Notes: generated by a model not told the origin, from the sequence alone. A stretch of DNA of 64,000 nt from Streptomyces sp. ACA25 (GCF_028200735.1 NZ_JAQKPV010000008.1:124001-188000); one strand, 5' to 3'. Positions 45,269 to 55,175 are shown, numbered from the stretch's first letter. Program-made: numbers and translations.

Positions 45269-46112
45269 ACATGGCCCGGTCGAAGCGCCCGGCGGCCAAG
45301 TCCTCGCGACGCATCGTCCAGTAGATGACGCCGCCGTCCGCCCACTCCATGCCCGTCTCCGCATCGCTGTCGAACTGCGCCAGCAACAGCCACTCGCCGG
45401 CGTCCGGCAACAGCCGGGGGTCGTCCCAGTCGATGCCGAGGTCATCCCGGGAGGCCCACAGCTCCACGGCGGAGATGACGGGCCGCCCGTGCCCGCCGAC
45501 CTGGTGTTCCGGACCGAGCCGGAGTTCGTTCAAGGCGTGGGCGAACTCCATCTCACACACCGGGTGTTCGTACGGCAACCCGATCACGGCATCCCCCGGT
45601 GCGAAGGCGAGGTGCAGCGCCGGGGCCGTGGGGTCGCCGGCGGTCGGCTCGACCCGGGCGGCCAGTGCCCTCGCGGGATAGGGATCGGGACCGGGGGGTG
45701 CCGGGCGCTCGGCGGTCACCGTCCCGGCGGGCAGGTACAGCACGCGGGCACCGTCCCGGGTGGCCGGGTCCGCGTAGTCGACACAGGCCTCATGCTCGTC
45801 CGCCCGACCGTCGAACCAGAAGAACAGCAGCGTGCCGGAGCCCGGCAGCGGGATGTCCAGCTCCCCCGTGGGCAACGCGGCACAGTCCAGCGAGGCCACG
45901 AACGAGAGCGGCCCGTGCCCCTCCCACACCGGCCACTCCACGTCCGCGGGCAACCGGGGCAACCCGCCCAGTCGACCGACGGCCCGCTCCCCCGGCGACG
46001 GTCCGGTAACGAGTCGCGCCGCCGGCCGCAGCAACGCGGTCCAGCGGTCGGCGGCCTCGGCGGGCAGATGCCGGGAGGCCAGGGCGGCGAGCGCTTCCTC
46101 GGTGACGACCAT
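45249..46112 (-). CDS. YwqG-family protein (DUF1963)
   Basis: This 287-aa protein has the DUF1963 signature: SRLGGLPRLPADVEWP (here GRLGGLPRLPADVEWPVWEGHGPLSFVASLDCAALP), GTLLFFWFDGRADE, HLAFAPGDAV and LLLAQFDSDAETGMEWADGGVIYWTM. The family is common in bacteria (YwqG of Bacillus subtilis) and its biochemical role is not established; some members are encoded in stress or antiphage contexts. Predicted to be cytosolic with no signal peptide. Convergent with the phosphatase, overlapping it by 20 bases, which makes antisense effects between the two mRNAs possible. Confidence 0.88.
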   Translation of the reverse strand: MVVTEEALAALASRHLPAEAADRWTALLRPAARLVTGPSPGERAVGRLGGLPRLPADVEWPVWEGHGPLSFVASLDCAALPTGELDIPLPGSGTLLFFWFDGRADEHEACVDYADPATRDGARVLYLPAGTVTAERPAPPGPDPYPARALAARVEPTAGDPTAPALHLAFAPGDAVIGLPYEHPVCEMEFAHALNELRLGPEHQVGGHGRPVISAVELWASRDDLGIDWDDPRLLPDAGEWLLLAQFDSDAETGMEWADGGVIYWTMRREDLAAGRFDRAMFTWQSG

Positions 46113-46191
46113 GGCAACGATGATGCCCCAGGGGACACCATCGCCAGGCGCGCGCCGGTCGCGCCGGTCGCGCCTCCTGCCCGGGCTTCCG

Positions 46192-46716
46192 CTACCAGCC
46201 GGCCTTCACCGCGTTGTAGGCCGTACGGCAATCGGCGTTGACGGCATCCGCGGCCAGCTTCTCCATGGAGTTCCTCCAGACCTTCTTGGCCACGTTCTCC
46301 AGCTCCCGCGTCTCGGCGGGCAGGTTCGGGGCGTACTTCTTGATCGTCGCGAGCGAGGACCTGGCGAACTTGTTGCACACGGGACCGGCGGCGTTCCGGT
46401 AGCGGTTGTCCAGGTCCGTGGCGACCGCCTGGCCGTTCTCGGTCGCCCACGTGTTCCAGGCCGCGCACGCCGCCTCGGTGAATGCCTCGCGGTCGGCCTC
46501 GCTCAGCCCGAGGACCTCGCTCAGAACGGCGTTCTGGACCCTGGTGGGGACCGTGAAGTCCGTGACGGGGAACTTGTCGAGGGACTGGAACAGCGCCTCC
46601 TGACACGCGGGGGGCATGGGGGCCGCCGCCTGTGCGGTGGAGGGGCCGGCCAGTGCGGAGGCGGAGAGGAAAGCCGCCGCCAGGACAGTGCGCTGAACGG
46701 TACGAGAAACGGTCAT
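46192..46716 (-). CDS. secreted hypothetical protein (174 aa)
   Basis: The N-terminus MTVSRTVQRTVLAAAFLSASALAGPSTAQAAAPMPP is a Sec signal peptide with a basic n-region, a hydrophobic core and an AQA-A type cleavage site (about residue 30). The mature part is helical, with four cysteines (C38-like, AACAAW, VCNKFA, DCRTAY) that could make two disulfides. I do not recognise the family. GGAGCAC precedes the start. It is on the same strand as, but 150 bases downstream of, the ABC genes, and may be independent. Confidence 0.8.
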   Translation of the reverse strand: MTVSRTVQRTVLAAAFLSASALAGPSTAQAAAPMPPACQEALFQSLDKFPVTDFTVPTRVQNAVLSEVLGLSEADREAFTEAACAAWNTWATENGQAVATDLDNRYRNAAGPVCNKFARSSLATIKKYAPNLPAETRELENVAKKVWRNSMEKLAADAVNADCRTAYNAVKAGW

Positions 46717-46866
46717 GAAGGTAGTGCTCCTTGCACGGGGGGTTGGGCCGGGGCGCCGTGGCAGCGCCCGCCGACGGGAGAACGATCACCACCATGCCCA
46801 GGTCACGGCTCCTGTCGGCCATCCGTGAGAGGAGCCAGGGCCCACAGGCGGCCGAAGGGCCGGCGA

Positions 46867-47748
46867 TCACCCGGGCCGGGCGCGGCGCTCCGCGGCCGGG
46901 GCGGGCCCCGCCGGGGGTGGCGGTCCGTGTATGTCCTCGGTGGTCGCGGGCCCGGAAGGAGCCGGCGGCACCCCTGGCGTCCGTTCCTGTGCGAGCGCGT
47001 TGCGGGTGCGGCGGCGGAAGACCAGGAACGCGGCTGACGCGGCGCCGAGCAGCCAGAGGAGCTGGATCACCAGGCCGTGGGCCGCCGACGCGCCGGAGAA
47101 GGCCGCGGACATGCTGGACTGCACAGCTCCGTACGTCGGCAGGAAGCGCACGACGGCGCTGTCCGACCCGGAGCTGGACAGGGGATTCTGCAGGGCGGAG
47201 TCCAGGATGCTGATCATCAGGATGGCGAACATGCCTTCCACCTCCCGCCGCAGTACCGATCCGAGGACCACGCCGAGCGCGCCGTATGTCAGGGCGGCGC
47301 AGAACAGCGCGGCGGCGAGCAGGAACGGCTGCTGCGGCGGCCAGACGAAGCTGATCACGACCGTGGCGTACGCGGCGACGGCGGCACACAGCAGCGTGAG
47401 CGCGGAGAGTTTGGCGAGGACGAGGTGATACCGCGGGTATCCCGCCATGGCCAGGCGGCGGTCGAAGGCACCTCCGGTGAAGGTGGCCGCGAACATCATG
47501 AACCCGGCGATCAGGGTGACCGCGTTCAGCGCGCCGGTGACCTGGGTGAGGTGGTTGCCGGGCGGGGACAGGACGTCGCCGGTGGCCCGCAGCCGGAAGG
47601 GGGCGGCCTGGTCGGGAATGGCCAGGTAGGCCAGCGTGATCCATAGCGGGATGTACACCACCACGAGCAGCATCGCGAACCGGTTGCGGGCATGTCCGAT
47701 CAGCGCGTACCGGGTCGCCGTGGCGAACAGTGCCCAGTGCCGCCTCAT
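46867..47748 (-). CDS. ABC-2-type exporter permease
   Basis: This 293-aa integral membrane protein has about six hydrophobic segments, for example FAMLLVVVYIPLWITLAYLA, NAVTLIAGFMMFAATFTGG and VIQLLWLLGAASAAFLVF. The tail is cytosolic and proline-rich. The topology fits ABC-2/drug exporters. It is encoded downstream of its ATPase with a 4-base overlap, so the two are made together. The substrate is not evident; resistance or lipid export is possible. Confidence 0.85.
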   Translation of the reverse strand: MRRHWALFATATRYALIGHARNRFAMLLVVVYIPLWITLAYLAIPDQAAPFRLRATGDVLSPPGNHLTQVTGALNAVTLIAGFMMFAATFTGGAFDRRLAMAGYPRYHLVLAKLSALTLLCAAVAAYATVVISFVWPPQQPFLLAAALFCAALTYGALGVVLGSVLRREVEGMFAILMISILDSALQNPLSSSGSDSAVVRFLPTYGAVQSSMSAAFSGASAAHGLVIQLLWLLGAASAAFLVFRRRTRNALAQERTPGVPPAPSGPATTEDIHGPPPPAGPAPAAERRARPG

Positions 47749-48359
47749 GCCGCCGTCCCCGCACGCCGCTCCTGCCGGTGGAGGTGCCCGCCCTCCAGGC
47801 GCCAGAGCAGGTCCAGCCGGTCGATGTCGTACGCCAGGTGGGAGACGACCAGCACCGAGCGCCCGGCGTCACGCAGCTTCGTCGCCAGCTCCCAGAAACG
47901 CAGGTAGGTCTCCCAGTCGAAGCCCTGGTAGGGCTCGTCCAGCAGGAGGACGTCCGGATCGTGCATGAGCGCCAGGGTCAGATTCAGTTTCTGCCGCGAG
48001 CCACCGCTGAGCAGGCCCGCACGCTGGTCGAGGTACTCCGTGAAGGCCAGGACCTCCATCACTTCCTCGGCCCGCCGCAGGTCCGCGAGCCCGAACGCGT
48101 GCTGGAAGAAGTCGAGGTGCTGGCGGACGGTGAAGGAGTCGTCCAGAACCACGGACTGCGGGCAGTAGCCGAACCTGCCGTGGTGACGCACCGCACCGCG
48201 GTCCGGCTTGAGCTCACCGGACAGGATCTTCAGCAGAGTCGACTTGCCCGCGCCGTTCTCCCCGACGATTCCGGCGAGGGTGCCGGGTGGTAACCGCAGG
48301 TCGACGCCCCGGAGAACGGCGTGCCGTCGGTAGGAGTGGTGCACATCGGTGACGTCCAT
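47745..48359 (-). CDS. ABC transporter ATP-binding protein
   Basis: This 204-aa nucleotide-binding subunit has Walker A GENGAGKSTLLK (residues about 35-46), a Q-loop (YCPQSVVL), ABC signature LLSGGSRQKLNL, Walker B DVLLLDEPYQGFD and H-loop VVSHLAYD. It pairs with the ABC-2 permease encoded just downstream with a 4-base overlap. Start ATG 48359 has a GGAG site; a longer in-frame extension to 48476 was rejected because it lacks conservation. Substrate unknown. Confidence 0.92.
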   Translation of the reverse strand: MDVTDVHHSYRRHAVLRGVDLRLPPGTLAGIVGENGAGKSTLLKILSGELKPDRGAVRHHGRFGYCPQSVVLDDSFTVRQHLDFFQHAFGLADLRRAEEVMEVLAFTEYLDQRAGLLSGGSRQKLNLTLALMHDPDVLLLDEPYQGFDWETYLRFWELATKLRDAGRSVLVVSHLAYDIDRLDLLWRLEGGHLHRQERRAGTAA

Positions 48360-48658
48360 CGTGTCGCTCCGTCGTACCAGGTCTGGCTGGGGGCCGCGGA
48401 ACCGGTCCGCTCGTGCCCAACGAGCACAACGGGCAGCGGAAACGGTGCGCGAAGCGCGCCCGCTTCCTGCCGTCAACTCTGTGCACGTTGTGTCATCCGC
48501 ACGACGGGTCCACCGCCGGAAGCGGGCCCTGGAGGCCGCGGCGTCGCTAGCGTGGCCCGGGCCGGAGTTCCGCGATCAGGTCCACGGAGGTTCGTCCCCA
48601 TGGTTCCGTCAGGGCCTTCCGGCGATGTCGCGCGCACCAGGGAGAAGGTCGGTCAGCC
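48360..48658. promoter_or_regulatory. divergent intergenic region
   Basis: This 299-base gap separates the ABC operon (minus) from the FMO gene (plus). It must hold both promoters; an AGGGAGAAGG site near 48639-48650 serves the FMO. No gene or strong palindrome is seen. Confidence 0.45.
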
Positions 48659-50044
48659 ATGCGGAGAACGTGCGTGATCGGAGCAGGCCCGTCCGGTCTG
48701 GCCGCGAGCAAGGTCCTTGCCTCGCGCGGCATTCCCTTCGACTGTTTCGAGGCCGGCTCGGGTATCGGCGGGCTGTGGCGGTACGGCAACGACAACGGCA
48801 TGTCGGGGATCTACGCCTCGCTGCACGCGAACCTCTCGAAGGAGGGCATGTCCTTCTCCTCGCTGGCCATGCCGGAGACCTACCCGGTCTTTCCGCACCA
48901 CAGCAAGGTCCTCGCCTACCTGGAGGACTACGCCACCTCGTTCGGTCTGCGCCCCCACCTCACGCTCGGCACGGAGGTCACCTCGGTGCGGCCCCTGGAC
49001 GAAGGCGGCTGGGAGGTCGCCCACCGACGCCGCGGGGACGCGCCTGCCACCGAGGTGAGGACGCAGCGCTACACCGAGGTGGTGGTGGCCAATGGGCATC
49101 ACTGGAACCCCCGTCTCCCGGACCCCGCCGTGCCCGGGGCCGAAACCTTCGAGGGGCCCACCGTCCACTCGCACGGCTACCGCTCCCCCGAGCCGTACGC
49201 CGGCCTGCGGGTGCTGGTCATCGGCATGGGCAACTCGGCGTGCGAGATCGCGGCGGAGATTTCCCGAACGGCGGCACGCACGTTCCTCTCCGCACGCGAC
49301 GCGGCCCATGTGTTCCCCAAGATGCTGCTCGGCCGGCCGGCGGACCACTTGGTGCAGAGCCCGCTGTCCGGCCTCCCGCGATTCCTCAAGGGCCCGGCGA
49401 CGGCGCTTCTTCTGCGGCTGACCCGTGGCGCCCCCGCTCAGTACGGGCTCCCGGATCCGGTGCGTGGGCCCCTCGCCGCGCACCCCTCCAGCTCGGACGA
49501 ACTCCTCGTGCAGCTGGCCCGGGGCGCGATCACACCGAAGCCCGGCGTCAGCTCCTTCGGCCGGGACACGGCTGCCTTCACGGACGGCACCCGCGAAGCC
49601 GTGGACGCCGTGGTGTACGCCACCGGGTACTCCCTCTCCTTCCCGTTCCTGGACCCGTCCGTCTTCGCCGCTCCGCACGGCCGCACGGAGCTCTATCTGC
49701 GCACGGTGCCGCCCCGGCTCCCCGGTCTCTACTTCATGGGGCTCGCTCAACCCGCCGGGGTGGCGTTCCCGTTGCTCGAACCACAGGCGGAATGGGTCGC
49801 CGACCTGATCGCCGGCACGGCCGCCCTGCCGTCGCCGTCGGACATGACGCGGGCGATCACCCGCGAGTGGCAACGTCATGAGAAGACCTATGTGTCCACC
49901 TACCGGCACGGCATCGAGATCGACGTCCGCGCCTACCGAAGAGCTCTCCGCCGGGAGCTCCGCGCGGGCCGACGCCGAGCTCGCGGGGTGGTCCCGCAGC
50001 CGTCCGCCGTGACCGGTCCCGCTCCGGCAGCCGAAGCGGTGTGA
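48659..50044 (+). CDS. flavin-containing monooxygenase-like oxidoreductase
   Basis: This 461-aa FAD/NADPH enzyme has the FAD site CVIGAGPSGLAASK (about residues 5-18), the FMO signature FEGPTVHSHGY (about 163-173, F-x-G-x-x-x-H-x-x-x-Y), and the NADPH site VIGMGNSACEIAAEIS (about 183-198). VVYATGYSLSFPF is the second dinucleotide-binding signature. Such enzymes hydroxylate or sulfoxidise small, often lipid-like, molecules. The neighbour is a wax-ester synthase convergent with it, then the Pfa-like genes; the enzyme could oxidise a lipid of that cluster. The ribosome site (GGGAGAAGG) is strong. Confidence 0.85.
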   Translation: MRRTCVIGAGPSGLAASKVLASRGIPFDCFEAGSGIGGLWRYGNDNGMSGIYASLHANLSKEGMSFSSLAMPETYPVFPHHSKVLAYLEDYATSFGLRPHLTLGTEVTSVRPLDEGGWEVAHRRRGDAPATEVRTQRYTEVVVANGHHWNPRLPDPAVPGAETFEGPTVHSHGYRSPEPYAGLRVLVIGMGNSACEIAAEISRTAARTFLSARDAAHVFPKMLLGRPADHLVQSPLSGLPRFLKGPATALLLRLTRGAPAQYGLPDPVRGPLAAHPSSSDELLVQLARGAITPKPGVSSFGRDTAAFTDGTREAVDAVVYATGYSLSFPFLDPSVFAAPHGRTELYLRTVPPRLPGLYFMGLAQPAGVAFPLLEPQAEWVADLIAGTAALPSPSDMTRAITREWQRHEKTYVSTYRHGIEIDVRAYRRALRRELRAGRRRARGVVPQPSAVTGPAPAAEAV

Positions 50045-50141
50045 TCCCACGGCGACCGCACCGGCCACCGTGGGCAGCCATCGCCGGGCCGAGCCGGGAG
50101 CCCGCCCGGACCGGCCGGTACGGGTCGAGCGCCCTACCTGC

Positions 50142-51509
50142 TCACCCCGGCGCCGAGCTCTCCTCCAGCTCACCCACGGCCTGTTCCCACAGCTCCGGCA
50201 GCAGTTCTCCCAGCGGCAGGGCGCGGTCGGCGAGGAAGGACACCTCGGCCCAGTCGCCGAAGAACGACAGCCCCACCCCGAGGAGGTGCCCGGGCACGAG
50301 CAGGGGCAGCAGGGCGGTGCCCGTCACCCGCGTCTCCCCCAGGCTCCCCTTGTCGGCGAGCGGCATGGAGGTGGCCATGACGTTGGTGACACGTGGCGAG
50401 AGCACCCTGCGGAGGTACCACTCGGTGAGGTGGCCCGGCATGAAGCGGACCAGGTCCTGCACGGCCTGCCGCCATGTCTCACCCCGCAGCTTCCGGGTCG
50501 CCGCCATGACCTGTTCCAGTCGCCGCAGGGACGCGTCACCGTCCCGGGACCCGTCCGGCTGTGCCGGGGCGATGCGCACGGGCAGCTTCAGCGGCAGGCC
50601 AAAGCAGCGGTTCCCCCACGTCTGTTCCTCGTCGGGGCGGCGGGCGTCGACGGGCAGCACGGCCGTCACCCGGGGGAGCGGTACCCCGGAGCGGGCCGAC
50701 CAGGCTGACAACGCCCCGGCAAGTGCCGCCAGATGCACGTCGTGGGCCGAACCGCCGGACGCGGTACCGATCCGGCGGAGAGTGCCTGCCGGTACGCGGC
50801 CCCGCCACAGCCGCCGTTCGCCGGAGGGTGTGAAGGCGGTGTCCGGACGGTGCCTTTGTACGGCGAGGGTGTCGGCCGCGCACTTCGCCGCCAGGCCGAC
50901 CGCCGCACCCACCCGCCGGGGCGCCCCGGCCCGGCGGCTCCGGCCCGGCACCGGGCGCGCCGACGGCTCCCCCTTCCCCAGCAGGACGCGGAAGGTCAGG
51001 GCGGCGGCCGAACCGTCCTGGCAGGCGTGGTGGAAGCGGTAGCACAAGGCGTACGCGTCGGGTGCGTGGCCGTGGACCAGCCACATTCCCCAGTAGGCGC
51101 CGGGCGCGAACGGGGCGTCGAGGGCGGTGTCCAGGGCGGAGTCCCATCCGGCGGGGCCGTCGGCGACCACCTCGTGCACATGCCGGTCCACGGCGAAATC
51201 CGCGTCCGGTTGCCACCATGACCGCCGGCCCCCTTGGACCCGGCTGGTGAGCAGCGGCAGCTCGCCGAGTCGGTGGCCCACATACGCGCGAAGGTCAGCC
51301 AGGGCCGGGGGTGGACCGCTCAGGTACGCGACGCCCCCGGAATCCCAGCGCACGTCGGGCCGACAGCGCCCCAGGTTGAGGAAGGCGCGGTCGACCGGGG
51401 TGGTGGGGTGGCGCGGAGAAGGAACGGACGGACCGGGCCGGACGGATCGAGCAGACCGGTCGGACGGTTCGGGCCGGGTGGGCGGGGTGGTTTGTGCGGA
51501 ATCAGGCAT
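50142..51509 (-). CDS. wax ester synthase/diacylglycerol acyltransferase (WS/DGAT)
   Basis: This 455-aa enzyme belongs to the bifunctional WS/DGAT family. The active-site motif HHACQDG (HHxxxDG, residues 160-166) is intact, as are the conserved VTAVLPVDARRPDEEQTWGNRCFGLPLKLPV region and NVMATSMPLADKG (PLW/ND-like). It joins an acyl-CoA or acyl carrier to a fatty alcohol or diacylglycerol. It is not membrane-spanning but is expected to associate with lipid surfaces. It lies divergent from the thioester reductase/PUFA-like genes across 839 bases and likely belongs to that cluster. S. coelicolor has a WS/DGAT homologue next to a PUFA-like synthase too (from memory). Confidence 0.88.
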   Translation of the reverse strand: MPDSAQTTPPTRPEPSDRSARSVRPGPSVPSPRHPTTPVDRAFLNLGRCRPDVRWDSGGVAYLSGPPPALADLRAYVGHRLGELPLLTSRVQGGRRSWWQPDADFAVDRHVHEVVADGPAGWDSALDTALDAPFAPGAYWGMWLVHGHAPDAYALCYRFHHACQDGSAAALTFRVLLGKGEPSARPVPGRSRRAGAPRRVGAAVGLAAKCAADTLAVQRHRPDTAFTPSGERRLWRGRVPAGTLRRIGTASGGSAHDVHLAALAGALSAWSARSGVPLPRVTAVLPVDARRPDEEQTWGNRCFGLPLKLPVRIAPAQPDGSRDGDASLRRLEQVMAATRKLRGETWRQAVQDLVRFMPGHLTEWYLRRVLSPRVTNVMATSMPLADKGSLGETRVTGTALLPLLVPGHLLGVGLSFFGDWAEVSFLADRALPLGELLPELWEQAVGELEESSAPG

Positions 51510-52348
51510 GGGGCTTCAAAGCTCCCGTTCAATCCAGGGGTGAGGGCGCTGACGGCAGGAGGGGCAGGGGGAACGCGAGGGGACGGACCGCACCGGGCCA
51601 CGGCCGCCGAGCAGCCGGTCCGCCCCCGGCCGAACTGTGGCGCACCGCCGCACCTGACCGGCCGTCCCTCAGGATGACCACCGGCCGGAGGGGGCCCGTC
51701 CGGCACACGCACGCCCGCCCGGGCCTCAGCAGCCGTACCCAGGCGGCCGGCAGCACTCGCTTCCGGGCTCCGGCGGCTCCTGATGCTCCGGCCCTGAGCT
51801 GGCCTGCTGTCCCACGCTGCCCGCAGCCGCCGACACGGCGAACCCTGGCGGGACGCTTCGAGGCCCCCGCAATCAAGTTCCCTCGAAAGGAGGACGGGTT
51901 CGACCACGTGGGAGGGCTGTAGCCGTGCCCCCTCGCCCGTATGACCGAGTGGCCCGGTCTGCGGCGGGTTTCCACCGCATCGGGGCGGGCGTGCACGGGT
52001 CACGGTCTCGCGTACTTCGTTCGGGTGAGAAGGGAGAAATTCGGGGTTGCGCCCCGCTCACCTTCTGACATTGTGTGCCGTGCACCGGAGGTCGGCGGGC
52101 CCCGTGAGGGCCTGAGGAACTCCCGGCGGAACGGCGGGCGTCGGAGGGTCGGCGCGGCCGGTAAGCACAGTCCGGACCGGCCGGGCCGGGCCGTGTGTGG
52201 TGCGACCGCGCCAGTGACACTCCGCGTCGCAGGACCGCCGGTGGCGTCCCGTTCCCCGGCCTCAGGCGCCGCCACGGCGGCGCACCCCGCACCCGCCCCC
52301 GCACGCGGTCGCGGGCCCGCCCCTCTCACTGCCCTTGGAGCCACGCTC
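51510..52348. promoter_or_regulatory. long divergent intergenic region of the lipid cluster
   Basis: These 839 bases separate the WS/DGAT gene (minus) and the thioester reductase (plus). Six-frame reading gives only Arg/Pro-rich shadow frames without a convincing start. A TTGGAG site (about 52335) precedes the reductase. Both promoters and any regulatory RNA must be here, but I see no clear element. Confidence 0.4.
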
Positions 52349-53503
52349 GTGCACGTCGCCCTCACCGGCGCCACCGGTTTTCTCGGACTGCGGCTGTTAC
52401 GTCGCCTGCTCGACACGCACCGGTCGGTGACGGTCCTGGCCCACGCGGGGTCGGGGAACGCCCTGCACCGCATCACCCGGTTTTTCGAACTGACGGACTC
52501 ACCCGTAGCGTTCACCGCTGGGCTTCCCGGCCGGTTGCGGGTGGTGGAGACCGAGCTGGCCCTGCCGCGGCTGGGGCTGTCCGGACGGACGTTCCAGCAG
52601 CTGGCCGATGGCCTCGACGCGATCTGGCACAGCGCGGGCAGCATCCACCTGGAGGGGAGCCTTCCCGAGCTGCGCCGGATGAATGTCGAGGGGACCCGGC
52701 ACGTGCTGGAGCTGGCGGCCGCGGGCCGGCGGACACCCGTGGTCCATCACGTGAGCACCGCGTTCGTGGCCGGTACGCGGCGGGACGGAGTGGTGTACGA
52801 GGACGAGCTGGACGACACCTGCGGCTTCGAAAACGCCTACGAACAGTCAAAGTACGAAGCAGAGTTGCTGGTACAAGCCTGGTCCCGGGAGCACGGCCGC
52901 CCGGTCCTGATCCTGCGGCCGAGCATCCTGGTCACGGACCTGCCGCCGCACCCCGCGCTGCCCCCACATCCGCTGCTGGTCGTCGAGCGGATCCTGCGTG
53001 ACGCACAACGTGCCGCCGTCCCCACGAGCCCGGGCCCGGACGGCCCGCCCCGCGTTCGAACGGTGGGGCATCCGCACGGCCGACTGAACCTGTTGCAGGT
53101 GGAGCACGCGGCCGAGGTCATGGTGCGGCTGGCCGGCCTGGCGCCCTCGGGCGGGGTCGACACGTACCACGTCGTCCATGACCGCGACGTACCCGTACCT
53201 ACCGTCGTGACCCTCCTGGAACGGCTGGCCCCGCTCTCGATCGACCTGGTCGCCACCAAGCCCGACGCCCCGTCGGCGCTGGAGGCGCTGCTGGATTTCT
53301 ACCCGGGCCTGACGGCCTATCTCACCCATCGGCGGCGGTTCGACGACACCCGGGTCAGGACCCGGCTGGGGCGATCGGCGGCCTCCGCCCCGGTGGGCCT
53401 CGACTACCTCTGGTCCGGTCTGGCCCAGCGGGGCAGGGCCCTCCCCGGGCCGCCGGACACCCTCCGGGCGTCTTGCCGTCCGCCCCGTGACTCGTACGCC
53501 TGA
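52349..53503 (+). CDS. thioester reductase-like NAD(P)-binding protein
   Basis: This 384-aa extended SDR is of the thioester-reductase class, which releases acyl chains from carrier proteins as aldehyde or alcohol. The NADP site is VHVALTGATGFLGLRLLRRLL (GATGFLG, residues about 6-12), and the catalytic motif is YEQSKYEAELLVQAWS (Y-x3-K, about residue 168). WHSAGSIHLEGSL and the PSILVTDLP loop are typical. There is no adenylation or carrier domain, so the substrate must come from elsewhere, most likely the ACP of the synthase two genes on. GTG 52349 has a TTGGAG site; an in-frame extension upstream was rejected. It is the first gene of a plus-strand operon. Confidence 0.85.
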   Translation: MHVALTGATGFLGLRLLRRLLDTHRSVTVLAHAGSGNALHRITRFFELTDSPVAFTAGLPGRLRVVETELALPRLGLSGRTFQQLADGLDAIWHSAGSIHLEGSLPELRRMNVEGTRHVLELAAAGRRTPVVHHVSTAFVAGTRRDGVVYEDELDDTCGFENAYEQSKYEAELLVQAWSREHGRPVLILRPSILVTDLPPHPALPPHPLLVVERILRDAQRAAVPTSPGPDGPPRVRTVGHPHGRLNLLQVEHAAEVMVRLAGLAPSGGVDTYHVVHDRDVPVPTVVTLLERLAPLSIDLVATKPDAPSALEALLDFYPGLTAYLTHRRRFDDTRVRTRLGRSAASAPVGLDYLWSGLAQRGRALPGPPDTLRASCRPPRDSYA

Positions 53504-53535
53504 CCAGCAGACGTCCTCTCCCGTTGGAGCCTTCC

Positions 53536-55119
53536 GTGTCCCTCCTCGCAGCCCCCGGCTCCCCCGCCGCGTCCCCGCCGGTCTTCTCGCCCGAGGGGAT
53601 CACGACCCGTGCCCGGCGGATCCGGGAACCCGTCCACGTCGTCAGTGGGCCGGACGGCCGTGAGCTGGGGCTCGCGACCGGTCCCGTGCCCGGGGGCCCG
53701 GTGCTCGGCACGCTGCCGCCGCTGTACCCCGAGTGGCTCGGCGGTCGCACCTTCTGCGAGGCACACGGTGTCCGCTTCCCCTATGTCGCCGGTGAGATGG
53801 CGAACGGTATCGCGACCACCCGGATGGTCTCGGCGATGGCCCGGGCCGACATGATCGGCTTCTTCGGCGCCGGCGGTCTGGCCTACCCCGACGTCGAGCG
53901 GGCCGTGCACACCCTGGCGCACGAGCTGGAGCCCCGCCCGAACTGGGGCGTCAACCTGATCCACTCACCGGCCGAACCGGCGCTGGAATCACGCGTCGCC
54001 GAGCTGCTGCTGCGCTGCGGTGTTCCTCGGATCTCCGCGTCGGCGTTCATGGAGCTGACCCCGGCGGTCGTGCTGTGCTCGGCCCACGGACTGCGCCGGG
54101 GCGCGGACGGCGGCATCGTCCGGCGTACACGTCTGTTCGCGAAGGTCTCCCGGCCCGAGGTGGCCGAGCGGTTCCTCTCCCCCGCCCCGCCCGCGCTACT
54201 CGGTCCCCTCGTCGCTCAGGGGAAGCTGACCCGGGAGGAGGCGGAGCTGGCGGCCCTGGTGCCGGTGGCCGAGGACATCACCGTGGAGGCGGACAGCGGT
54301 GGGCACACCGACAACCGGCCGTTGTCGGTCCTGCTGCCGAGGATCACCGCCCTGCGCGACGCACTGTGCCGCCGGTTCGGCTACCGCCGGCCGGTCCGGC
54401 TCGGCGCGGCCGGCGGCCTCGGCACCCCGGACGCGGTGGCCGCCGCCTTCGCCCTCGGCGCGTCCTACGTGGTCGTCGGATCGGTGAACCAGACGGCCAC
54501 CGAGGCCGGCCTGTCAGACGAGGCGAAGGCGATGCTCTGCGACGCGGACATCTCCGATGTGGCCATGGCACCGGCTGCCGACATGTTCGAACTCGGCGTG
54601 AAGCTGCAAGTGCTCTCCCGGGGAACGATGTTCGCCCAGCGGGCTACCCGGCTCCAGGCGGCATACCGGGCCCATGGTTCGCTGGAGGAGATCCCGTCCG
54701 TGCTGCGCACCCCGATCGAGCGCGACGTGCTGCGCGCCCCGTTCGACGAGATCTGGCAGCGTACGCGCGCGTTCTGGGAGCAGCGCGATCCCGCGGAGAT
54801 CACCCGTGCGGAGACCGATCCGAAGCACCGCATGGCCTTGGTCTTCCGCTGGTATCTGGGCAGTTCCAGCCGGTGGGCAATCACCGGGGAGGGGTCGCGG
54901 CGGGCCGACTACCAGATCTGGTGCGGGCCGGCGATGGGCGCGTTCAACCAGTGGGTGGCGGGCACGTTCCTGGCCGAGCCGGCCCACCGGTCCGTGGTGC
55001 AGATCGCGCTCAACCTGCTCGAAGGGGCTGCCGTGCTCACCCGCGCCCATCAACTGCGGACGTACGGGGTTCCGTTGCCGGCCGAAGCGTTCACCCACGC
55101 GCCGTGCGAGCTGGCGTGA
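53536..55119 (+). CDS. pfaD: PfaD-family trans-acting enoyl reductase
   Basis: This 527-aa flavin-dependent enoyl reductase is of the PfaD/FabI-like (2-nitropropane dioxygenase fold) group that works in trans on PUFA and related synthases. FCEAHGVRFPYVAGEMANGIA and RLGAAGGLGTPDAVAAAFALGASYVVVGSVNQTATEAGLS (FMN-binding and phosphate loop) are the landmarks; GFFGAGGL lies near the start of the barrel. C-terminal DIWQRTRAFW-like and helical tail segments match the PfaD length. GTG 53536 has a GGAG site; TTG 53524 is less likely. Spacing to the reductase is 32 bases and to the synthase 56 bases, so one operon. Confidence 0.9.
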   Translation: MSLLAAPGSPAASPPVFSPEGITTRARRIREPVHVVSGPDGRELGLATGPVPGGPVLGTLPPLYPEWLGGRTFCEAHGVRFPYVAGEMANGIATTRMVSAMARADMIGFFGAGGLAYPDVERAVHTLAHELEPRPNWGVNLIHSPAEPALESRVAELLLRCGVPRISASAFMELTPAVVLCSAHGLRRGADGGIVRRTRLFAKVSRPEVAERFLSPAPPALLGPLVAQGKLTREEAELAALVPVAEDITVEADSGGHTDNRPLSVLLPRITALRDALCRRFGYRRPVRLGAAGGLGTPDAVAAAFALGASYVVVGSVNQTATEAGLSDEAKAMLCDADISDVAMAPAADMFELGVKLQVLSRGTMFAQRATRLQAAYRAHGSLEEIPSVLRTPIERDVLRAPFDEIWQRTRAFWEQRDPAEITRAETDPKHRMALVFRWYLGSSSRWAITGEGSRRADYQIWCGPAMGAFNQWVAGTFLAEPAHRSVVQIALNLLEGAAVLTRAHQLRTYGVPLPAEAFTHAPCELA

Positions 55120-55175
55120 GCGGCACCGGCGCCGCCGACGCGTCAGCAACGACCGCCCGACCTCGAGGAGAGACC